From positions 1 to 12,491 of the forward strand of contig CAXAVP010000125.1 in assembly GCA_963972175.1 (NCBI GenBank): 12,491 nucleotides of DNA, written 5' to 3'. The notes under the pieces are model-generated. The model did no database searches and was not told where the DNA came from. It worked only from the letters and a program-made list of their open reading frames with translations. The position numbers were made by a program, and so were the translations under genes. This stretch comes from Arenibacter sp963972175 (GTDB taxonomy: Bacteria > Bacteroidota > Bacteroidia > Flavobacteriales > Flavobacteriaceae). Below, one piece after another: positions 7,244 to 12,491 of this stretch. Position 1 is the first letter of the stretch, and every line of letters starts with the position of its first letter.

Positions 7244-8295
7244 TTCCAACCCGAATTAAATGCCTTAAAAAATGCTGCCCAATAAGGGTCATCTTCATTG
7301 TACCCTATACTGTTGCTCCCATCATTTATCTTAAGCTTTATTCCTTTGTCCTTATCTACTATTTCTCCAACTTCAGTACAGGCTATATTTTCCTTTTCCA
7401 AACGATGGATGACATCTCCTGCGCTTCCCTTTTTACATGTGATGACCATTGAACCTGCCCCTATACAGTTGCGTGGATCCAAGGAAAACAAACCACAGAC
7501 CTCATTTTGCACATACCCTATTGGTAGTTGATCATTATATATCAGCGCCCCGTTATCGGAAGCCGTTGCCAATTCATATATTGCACCCAAAACACCTCCC
7601 TCTGTTACATCGTGCATGGCCGTTATATCTGTATGTTCCCTATTTTTTCCTACAGCAGCTAAGGCATCTTGGAGCGAAGAAGTATCGTAAAAAGAGGCTC
7701 TGGCCTGTTCTTGTATTTCGGTACCCAATTTATTTTTAACGCTTTCCGGGAAACACATGGCAAGTATGGCCGCAGAAGAAATAGCGCAGGATTTGGTTAT
7801 CAGGATTGAATCGCCCGGCCTTGCATTTTTTGAAACCAACATACTGTCTTTTGGTCCAATGGTTATAAATGTACCTCCACCGGCCATGGTGGAATTTTGC
7901 CCTTCAACAAAACCAGTATGACCGCCGGTAATGGCAATCCCAATATTAGAACAAAAGCGGTGTATATAGTCCCAATATACCTCAAAATCCGATTTTGAAA
8001 AACTACTTGGTAGGTTTAAAACAAACTGCCCGTACATAGGTGCATAGCCTGTAGTGGCCATATCGTTTGCCATTAATTGTACAGACAGCCAGGCAGACTC
8101 TTCCAAGCCAAGGCTTGGGAGCAGTGTTAGGGGATCACTGGTCATGGCCATGGCCATACCACGAGGTAAATCCACTATGGAGACATCTACCCCAAATCCA
8201 GGGCCTGTGCTTACTTCCTCTCTATTAAAACCACATTTTTTGCTAATAAACTTCTGGAATAAATGTGGATCTATTTTTCCTAGTTTGTCACTCAT
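7240..8295 (-). CDS. AIR-synthase (PurM) superfamily protein, HypE-like
   Basis: A 351-residue protein of the PurM/ThiL/HypE/SelD superfamily, whose members use ATP to phosphorylate or activate a substrate. The ATP/Mg elements are present: GPGFGVD with Asp37, TSDP with Asp54, ANDMATTG with Asp78, and the glycine-rich GGHTG at 124-128. The second domain has AMHDVTEGG at 227-235. GGHT and HDVTEGG are nearer to HypE/SelD-related proteins than to the thiamine-monophosphate kinase ThiL, but the C-terminal Cys motif of true HypE is absent and no hydrogenase gene is nearby. The context is a TPP-riboswitch operon, which suggests a phosphorylation or activation step in a thiamine-linked pathway. The ATG follows the methyltransferase stop with no gap. 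The specific substrate is unknown. Confidence 0.88.
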   Translation of the reverse strand: MSDKLGKIDPHLFQKFISKKCGFNREEVSTGPGFGVDVSIVDLPRGMAMAMTSDPLTLLPSLGLEESAWLSVQLMANDMATTGYAPMYGQFVLNLPSSFSKSDFEVYWDYIHRFCSNIGIAITGGHTGFVEGQNSTMAGGGTFITIGPKDSMLVSKNARPGDSILITKSCAISSAAILAMCFPESVKNKLGTEIQEQARASFYDTSSLQDALAAVGKNREHTDITAMHDVTEGGVLGAIYELATASDNGALIYNDQLPIGYVQNEVCGLFSLDPRNCIGAGSMVITCKKGSAGDVIHRLEKENIACTEVGEIVDKDKGIKLKINDGSNSIGYNEDDPYWAAFFKAFNSGWK

Positions 8296-9018
8296 TTATT
8301 CTACGTCGTTTAGTTTGATGTACAACCCAAAAAAATCACCCAATGGCAGACTCCATTGTTGTACGGGAAACCATTTGGGCAGTCCGGTACAAGTCCATTC
8401 AATGGAGTAATCCCGACCTTGGAGAGCTGTTTCTATAATTTTTGTAAGTTTTTCCGGGGTGTAAAAGGTTGCCGTAAGATAAAAAGGATTCTTACCAAAT
8501 ACTTCTTGTATCCTTCTTCTCACCACCTTGGTAGAGTTTCTATTCATCATGCCCATGGCAATACCATATTTTCCTACCCGTGCGGCCTCTCGGATTACTT
8601 GTACCGGGTCCCTGTAATACTCAAAAGTGGTAATGAAGGCAAGGGAATCAAAAGAATGGTCTTTAAAGGGCATATGGTGGGAATCGGCCATAACTAGATC
8701 ACCATCAAATAATTCTACGGCTTGCGAGAGCATCAATGGTGAAATATCACCACCTGTTGCCTCAATGCCTATCTCTTTCCACCAGCGGGTAAAGCGGGTA
8801 GTACCACAACCAAACTCCAACAATGTTTTAATGCGTTTATCTTTGGACACCAGTTGTTCCATGACCTTTTTCTGCCATACTTCGGCGCGCTTGTACCGCC
8901 CTTCATACCATTGCTCATAGGTATCCGTGTGTTCTCTGTTAAAAAACCATTCTGGCCTATTTTGCCAATTTTGGTCGTTCTTGGGAATAAGTTCTAGATT
9001 TGATTTTTCTATTTTCAT
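8296..9018 (-). CDS. Class I SAM-dependent methyltransferase
   Basis: A 240-residue Rossmann-fold methyltransferase (Methyltransf_11 type). Motif I is LLEFGCGTTRFT (66-77), the acidic residue after strand 2 is Asp91 in GGDIS, and ADSHHMPFKDHSFDS (111-125) is the usual motif II/III region. The 65 residues before the fold are rich in Trp, Tyr and charge and may shape the substrate pocket. It is the first gene of the riboswitch operon. The ATG at 9016-9018 is chosen because the upstream TTG at 9064-9066 would run through the terminator hairpin. The substrate is unknown; neighbours suggest a thiamine-related or small heterocyclic compound, with the Trm112-like protein as possible partner. Confidence 0.9.
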   Translation of the reverse strand: MKIEKSNLELIPKNDQNWQNRPEWFFNREHTDTYEQWYEGRYKRAEVWQKKVMEQLVSKDKRIKTLLEFGCGTTRFTRWWKEIGIEATGGDISPLMLSQAVELFDGDLVMADSHHMPFKDHSFDSLAFITTFEYYRDPVQVIREAARVGKYGIAMGMMNRNSTKVVRRRIQEVFGKNPFYLTATFYTPEKLTKIIETALQGRDYSIEWTCTGLPKWFPVQQWSLPLGDFFGLYIKLNDVE

Positions 9019-9030
9019 TTTATTTTGTTT

Positions 9031-9072
9031 AAAAACAAAAGCTCCATTATTTGGAGTACCAAACAATGGAGC
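9031..9072 (-). terminator. Riboswitch expression platform (intrinsic terminator)
   Basis: On the minus strand GCTCCATTGTTTGG (9072-9059), loop TACT, CCAAATAATGGAGC (9054-9041) form a 14-bp stem with one internal G-U pair, followed at once by TTTTGTTTTT (9040-9031). It starts about 20 nt after the TPP aptamer and ends 12 nt before the first ATG of the operon. This is the normal layout of a transcription-terminating OFF switch. A CCAAA just after the aptamer could pair with the TTTGG of the stem as part of an antiterminator; this pairing is weak and unproven. Confidence 0.9.
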
Positions 9073-9092
9073 CGAAAATGAAATATTTTGGC

Positions 9093-9172
9093 TTGCATCC
9101 CTACGTTGGCATTATCCAAATCAGGTATCGGGTATTATCTCAGCTTGGTCTTTACCAGGCACCCCGTGCTTT
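9093..9172 (-). ncRNA. TPP riboswitch aptamer (THI element)
   Basis: On the minus strand the conserved elements occur in order and at normal spacing: CGGGGTGCC (9166-9158), a short P3 stem TGGT/ACCA, CTGAGATAATACCC (9143-9130), ACCTGA (9126-9121), and GGATAATGCCAACGTAGGGA (9117-9098). This is an almost canonical THI box. The closing P1 stem is short (GCA/TGC is all I can pair). The aptamer binds thiamine pyrophosphate and, with the following terminator, should reduce expression of the four downstream genes when TPP is high. Confidence 0.97.
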
Positions 9173-9180
9173 TGTGTTGA

Positions 9181-9188
9181 TAAATGTA
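9181..9188 (-). promoter_or_regulatory. Candidate -7 element for the riboswitch operon
   Basis: TACATTTA on the minus strand is one base from the Bacteroidota -7 consensus TAnnTTTG. Transcription would start around 9174, just in front of the aptamer, which is where it should be. I see no good -33 TTG at standard distance, so this rests mainly on position. Confidence 0.35.
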
Positions 9189-9317
9189 CAACTAAATTTT
9201 AAATTTATTTATTGTTCCGCATGTTTCTACTTGGCATTCTTTTTTTATTCGGCTATTTAAAGCGAACCTAAAAAGTTTATTCCTCAAGGCCTGCTTCCTT
9301 TCTTAGTGTATTAACTA

Positions 9318-9947
9318 TCAAGCTATTAAAAACAATTCTTCCTTTGTTTTTCTTATTTTTTTTCTTTCTTGTGTTCTATCCAATGTAGATCTATACCCCA
9401 CAGGTGCAATTACCGCTGCATTGAGTCCCATTTCTCCCAAGCCCAATATCTTGTTGTAGGCCTGACTGTCAAAACCTTCCATGGGACAGGCATCTATCTT
9501 CCGTTCCGCGCAGGCCACAAGTAAATTATTTAGGGCCAGATACGTCTGTTTTTCAGACCAACTTTTTTTATCGGCCTCGGGCATCTTGGCAATACTTGAT
9601 TTAATAAAATCCCCGTATTGCTCTATATCCTTGGTAACCGTCTCTTGGGCGTTTATAATCCGTTGTATATAATCGTCCACATGCTTATCATAGTCCAAGG
9701 TGTAATTACAAAAAACAAATAGTTGGGATGCATCGGTAATTTGCTTTTGATCCCAAGAGGCTTTTCGAAGTTCCTGTCTTATGTCTTCATTTTCAATGAT
9801 CAGTACTTTATACAACTGTAGCCCATAGGAGGACACGGATAACCGAATGGCTTCTTTTAAAAATTCCAAGTCTTGCTGGTTTATCTTTTTGTTTGGATCG
9901 AATACTTTTGTGGCATATCGCCAATTAAGATTGTCTATTAGATTCAT
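9318..9947 (-). CDS. Nitroreductase-family NAD(P)H-dependent oxidoreductase
   Basis: A 209-residue flavoprotein of the nitroreductase (NfsB-like) family, usually a homodimer that binds FMN and reduces quinones, nitro-compounds or other acceptors with NAD(P)H. The N-terminal RYATKVFDPNKKI carries the first FMN-contacting Arg/Lys residues (Arg10, Lys14). SSYGLQLYKVLII matches the SS..QPW.F block, and ACPMEGFDSQAYNKILGL and the GYRS near the C-terminus are typical. Length is normal. It is the last gene of a four-gene operon, 11 nt after the acetyltransferase stop, so its substrate may be linked to the exported cyclase-family enzyme. ATG start; no clear terminator follows before the riboswitch operon. 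The natural acceptor cannot be read from the sequence. Confidence 0.93.
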   Translation of the reverse strand: MNLIDNLNWRYATKVFDPNKKINQQDLEFLKEAIRLSVSSYGLQLYKVLIIENEDIRQELRKASWDQKQITDASQLFVFCNYTLDYDKHVDDYIQRIINAQETVTKDIEQYGDFIKSSIAKMPEADKKSWSEKQTYLALNNLLVACAERKIDACPMEGFDSQAYNKILGLGEMGLNAAVIAPVGYRSTLDRTQERKKIRKTKEELFLIA

Positions 9948-9958
9948 TTTTTTTGTTT

Positions 9959-10675
9959 TTAAGATTTTACAAAAGTTTTAAGCAGGAAATCTTCTTGAAA
10001 TCCCGTTTTTAAATAAAGGCCCTTTGCCATGGAGGAAGCTTGAAGTGTGACAAAACATACTCCTTCTTTCTCAGCCAAGCCAAGCACATGGTTCAGTAGG
10101 TCCGCGGCATATCCCTTTCGTCTATGCTCCGGGACCACACCTATGGAATGGATACCTGCAACCGCTGGACTTTCCTTAAATAGAACAGCTGTCCCAATAG
10201 CTTCTTGCCCTTTATTTCCTATGAGATAATCTACCTTGTCCATGGTTCTTTCCACGGTACTGGGGTTGATCCAATATCCAAAAGCTTTAAGGAAAAGGCT
10301 GCTCCATAGTGCCGCTAAACCTGCATCGGTAACCCTCCGATAGGTCAGCCGTTGGTTGTGATCAATACTGCCATTTAGCTGCATCGACATTCCGGTCAAC
10401 TCATTTTTTAAAGTCAATCCATGAGATTCCAGAAGTTCTTTCGTGATATCAGGATACCATAGGGCAACCCCAATACCTTTACTATTCCAGGCACGGAAGG
10501 TTTTCTCAAGTATTTTTTTGGTCGGGGGCAGATGAAACCACATTTTATTGGGCCATTCAGATTCCGCCACTGTACTTATGGCGTATTCCTCACTACTTAA
10601 GAATTGACCGTCCAACCTGCCAGCTAGGCTCCATAAACCCGTTAGATTATTAATATTTTCTTTTATCAAATCCAT
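9959..10675 (-). CDS. GNAT family N-acetyltransferase
   Basis: A 238-residue protein with the acetyl-CoA-binding GNAT domain in its second half (about 112-238). Motif A is IGVVPEHRRKGYAADLLNHV with RRKGYA at 185-190, and the final block has LYLKTGFQ at 220-227. The N-terminal 110 residues have no clear motif and may be a degenerate second GNAT fold. It would transfer an acetyl group from acetyl-CoA to an amine; the acceptor is unknown. The ATG at 10673-10675 is chosen, 5 nt after the stop of the upstream transporter gene; a TTG at 10682-10684 overlapping that stop is an alternative. It is the third gene of the cyclase operon. Confidence 0.9.
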   Translation of the reverse strand: MDLIKENINNLTGLWSLAGRLDGQFLSSEEYAISTVAESEWPNKMWFHLPPTKKILEKTFRAWNSKGIGVALWYPDITKELLESHGLTLKNELTGMSMQLNGSIDHNQRLTYRRVTDAGLAALWSSLFLKAFGYWINPSTVERTMDKVDYLIGNKGQEAIGTAVLFKESPAVAGIHSIGVVPEHRRKGYAADLLNHVLGLAEKEGVCFVTLQASSMAKGLYLKTGFQEDFLLKTFVKS

Positions 10676-10680
10676 AGTTA

Positions 10681-11127
10681 TCAATATTTTATAAGTAATA
10701 CACCCATTACCATCACTAGCATACCCATCACCTTTTTTATTGTAATCGGCTCCACGGGCATCCCAAACCAGCCAAAATGACTGGCTATGGCCGCAAAAAT
10801 TATTTGTCCACTAAGTCCAAAAATTACTGCGGTAGCTATTCCAATACGGGGAATGATGTAATAAAAGAGCGTTACCGCCAAAAAACTTAGGGCTCCTCCG
10901 GTAAACCACATATAGGTGGGGATCATTTGTAGTTGGTACAGGCTAGGAAGTTCCCGGATCGTCAAAAAAACTGCTAGCAGTGTAAAACTGGTACTCATGA
11001 CCAAGGCTGCGGAAGTAGCTAATAGGGTATTGTTCAGCATTACCCCGAGTTTGGCATTTATTCCCCCTTGGATCACGACCAAAATACCAACCGAAAAGGA
11101 GAGTAGAAATAATGATGCATTGTTCAT
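10681..11127 (-). CDS. YdcZ-type (DUF606) small DMT-superfamily membrane protein
   Basis: A 148-residue very hydrophobic protein with about five membrane helices, near residues 3-22, 33-56, 70-89, 93-115 and 128-147. The start SVGILVVIQGGINAKLG and the middle GGALSFLAVTLFYYIIPRIG are characteristic of the YdcZ/DUF606 branch of the drug/metabolite transporter superfamily. These half-size proteins probably work as dimers, and their substrates are mostly unknown. The gene overlaps the cyclase gene stop by an ATGA, so it is translationally coupled to it. Export or uptake of a substrate or product of the operon enzymes is a plausible role. Confidence 0.9.
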   Translation of the reverse strand: MNNASLFLLSFSVGILVVIQGGINAKLGVMLNNTLLATSAALVMSTSFTLLAVFLTIRELPSLYQLQMIPTYMWFTGGALSFLAVTLFYYIIPRIGIATAVIFGLSGQIIFAAIASHFGWFGMPVEPITIKKVMGMLVMVMGVLLIKY

Positions 11128-12113
11128 CTCCTCAGTTGTTTGGAATTTATTGGAATAGCTAAGGGTCGCATTGGGGAACCGCTTGCACCCCTTAACTTTA
11201 GGGATGTAGCTATAAAGGCAAATTCATATTGTCTATCCTTTGACAATTCTTCCAAATACATCTGTTCTATGAACATCACCCCTTTTTTGGCCAGTAAATA
11301 AGTATGTACCGGCACCCAGTTGTCTTCCCTTTCGGGCGGGAAGGCCTCAAAACCAAGATTATCGGCACCTAGGAGCATAATTTCTTGGTCTTCCACCAAC
11401 CACTTTACGGCATCTAGGCTTATACCTGGATAATTATCCAAATAATGTTCCGAATCTTCATAGAATTGGGCCTGTCCCGTCCTGATCAAAACCACATCTC
11501 CTCGTTTGAGTCTGATGTCCTGTTTTTCCAGGCTGAGTTGTAGGTCCTTTGCCGTGATGCGATAATTTTTTGGTAGTGGTCCTTTTAAATCGGCCACATC
11601 CAAGAGTACTCCCCGTGCTATAATAGGTGGTATGGTTTCTGCTCCGGTTTTCTTCCAGCCTTTGTTTCCCAAATATTCCTCGGGAGTAAAACCGTTCCAG
11701 ATCTTACCATTCAGGCCAAAATGGTTTAAGGCATCTATATGTGTGCCCATATGGGTATACATAGAGATGGCGTCCCCTGTGTAACTTATCTTTTTGTTCA
11801 TTTCCTCACCCAGACCATTGGGATTGTCCACTACAGTACCGTGGGGAGTATGTGTAAGCCAATACTGATATCTTGGATCTCCCAGCGAATGAAAACTGGG
11901 CATCCCTACAAAGTACTCCACACTGAGGTCATAGGTCTTACCAGAACGTACGTTGGACAGAACCTCTAGTTGTGTGGCCTCTGTCATCATGTTAAGGGTG
12001 CCAATCTGATCTTCTGGCCCCCATGGGCTCTTGCCCACTTTTTCTTGTTCTTGCCCTCTTGTAGTTAACTGAAAAAAGAGCAGGATAGCGATTAGGACAT
12101 TTGTTCTTTTCAT
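11124..12113 (-). CDS. Exported cyclase-family metal-dependent hydrolase
   Basis: A 329-residue protein of the cyclase family (PF04199), which includes kynurenine formamidase and related amide/lactone hydrolases. The metal-binding motif HMGTHIDALNH gives ligands His121, His125, Asp127 and His131. A signal peptide is clear: a basic start (MKRTN), hydrophobic residues 6-16, and a probable cut near residue 20, so it acts in the periplasm or is a lipid-free exported enzyme. WGPEDQIGTLNMM (31-43) marks the long-form subgroup, which is larger than the roughly 210-residue KynB. First gene of a four-gene operon (with transporter, acetyltransferase and nitroreductase). No other tryptophan-catabolism genes are present, so the substrate may not be formylkynurenine. 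Confidence 0.92.
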   Translation of the reverse strand: MKRTNVLIAILLFFQLTTRGQEQEKVGKSPWGPEDQIGTLNMMTEATQLEVLSNVRSGKTYDLSVEYFVGMPSFHSLGDPRYQYWLTHTPHGTVVDNPNGLGEEMNKKISYTGDAISMYTHMGTHIDALNHFGLNGKIWNGFTPEEYLGNKGWKKTGAETIPPIIARGVLLDVADLKGPLPKNYRITAKDLQLSLEKQDIRLKRGDVVLIRTGQAQFYEDSEHYLDNYPGISLDAVKWLVEDQEIMLLGADNLGFEAFPPEREDNWVPVHTYLLAKKGVMFIEQMYLEELSKDRQYEFAFIATSLKLRGASGSPMRPLAIPINSKQLRR

Positions 12114-12154
12114 GGTTTATATATTTTATTGGTACAAATATCCTAACCATGAAA
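12107..12154. promoter_or_regulatory. 10-bp inverted repeat over the cyclase start region
   Basis: TTTCATGGTT (12108-12117) and AACCATGAAA (12145-12154) are perfect inverted repeats with a 27-nt spacer. One arm covers the ATG of the cyclase gene. Between the arms, on the minus strand, GATATTTG (12142-12135) resembles a -7 element (one mismatch to TAnnTTTG) 22 nt before the ATG. The repeat could be an operator, or in a longer transcript a hairpin hiding the start codon. Confidence 0.4.
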
Positions 12155-12183
12155 TCCAATATCATTAAGGTATCTTAAGAACG

Positions 12184-12491
12184 CTACGCATCCCTAATAT
12201 TTTTTCTGATGGTACTCAGGTGCTCGGGCGTTACTCCTAAGTAGGAAGCGATCATATATTGTGGAATCTGCTGTTCTATATCCCTGTAGCGGCCGATAAA
12301 ATCCAGGTAACGTTGTTCGGCAGACCTACTCATACTATTTATGGTCCTTTCCTGAAGGGCCACATAACCATTCTGGGTCTTGATACGGAAGAACCTATCC
12401 ATCATATGGATTTCGTCAAAAAGTTGGTTTAACTTGTCCCTATGAATCTGTAACACCGTGCTGTGCGTAATGGCCTCAATATAGAAAGTAG
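12184..12491 (-). CDS. Crp/Fnr family transcriptional regulator (partial, C-terminal part)
   Basis: The reading frame is open to the right edge of the window, so the start and most of the cyclic-nucleotide-binding-like domain are missing; about 101 codons are present. It reads TFYIEAITHSTVLQIHRDKL, the end of the sensor domain, followed by the long dimer helix and a C-terminal helix-turn-helix (QYMIASYLGVTPEHLSTIRK). This form is typical of Bacteroidota Crp/Fnr-like proteins. A GTG at 12454-12456 is only internal. It lies 70 nt upstream of the cyclase operon on the same strand and may regulate it or simply precede it. The ligand is unknown. Confidence 0.93.
   Translation of the reverse strand, partial: TFYIEAITHSTVLQIHRDKLNQLFDEIHMMDRFFRIKTQNGYVALQERTINSMSRSAEQRYLDFIGRYRDIEQQIPQYMIASYLGVTPEHLSTIRKNIRDA

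Noticed and set aside
9019..9066. N-terminal extension of the methyltransferase to a TTG start
   Set aside because: The extra 16 codons are the terminator hairpin and T-tract of the riboswitch; the ATG at 9018 is the sensible start.

Overview
The window looks like chromosomal DNA of a Bacteroidota bacterium, most likely a marine Flavobacteriaceae (inference). The reasons are the AT-rich sequence, a LytTR-type response regulator of the usual Bacteroidota form, a cobalamin-independent methionine synthase with a divergent Lrp/AsnC gene, weak or absent Shine-Dalgarno sequences, and promoter-like TAnnTTTG elements. I see no tRNA, rRNA, CRISPR array, insertion sequence or phage gene.

Layout. 1-518 is AT-rich non-coding DNA with a 12-C homopolymer. 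519-905 (-) is a single-domain response regulator. 906-1593 has no intact gene, but 1132-1601 (-) reads like a heavily decayed gene. 1594-3918 (-) is metE. It is divergent from an Lrp/AsnC regulator at 4076-4537 (+), and two copies of an ATAAAACC...ATTTTAG repeat lie between them. 4714-4890 (-) holds a small unrecognised ORF for a 58-residue membrane protein. 5365-6057 (+) is a LytTR response regulator with a promoter/operator-like inverted repeat in front and a strong bidirectional hairpin terminator behind (6164-6197).

The most interesting part is 6321-9172 (-). A TPP (THI-box) riboswitch aptamer is followed by a textbook intrinsic terminator and then four tightly packed genes: a SAM methyltransferase, a PurM/HypE-like AIR-synthase-fold protein, a ThiE/TenI-like protein and a small Trm112-like protein. 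Spacing is 0 nt, then ATGA, then ATGA, so the four are probably co-translated. None is a standard thiamine biosynthesis gene. The ThiE-like protein has lost the Arg and Lys residues expected for pyrophosphate binding, and the PurM-like protein does not look like a standard thiamine-monophosphate kinase. This may be an undescribed thiamine-linked pathway whose expression falls when TPP is plentiful.

9318-12113 (-) is a second tight operon: an exported cyclase-family (kynurenine-formamidase-like) metal hydrolase, a YdcZ-type small membrane transporter, a GNAT acetyltransferase and a nitroreductase. Upstream, and cut by the window edge, is the C-terminal half of a Crp/Fnr-family regulator (12184-12491). 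A perfect 10-bp inverted repeat brackets the presumed promoter and start codon of the cyclase gene.
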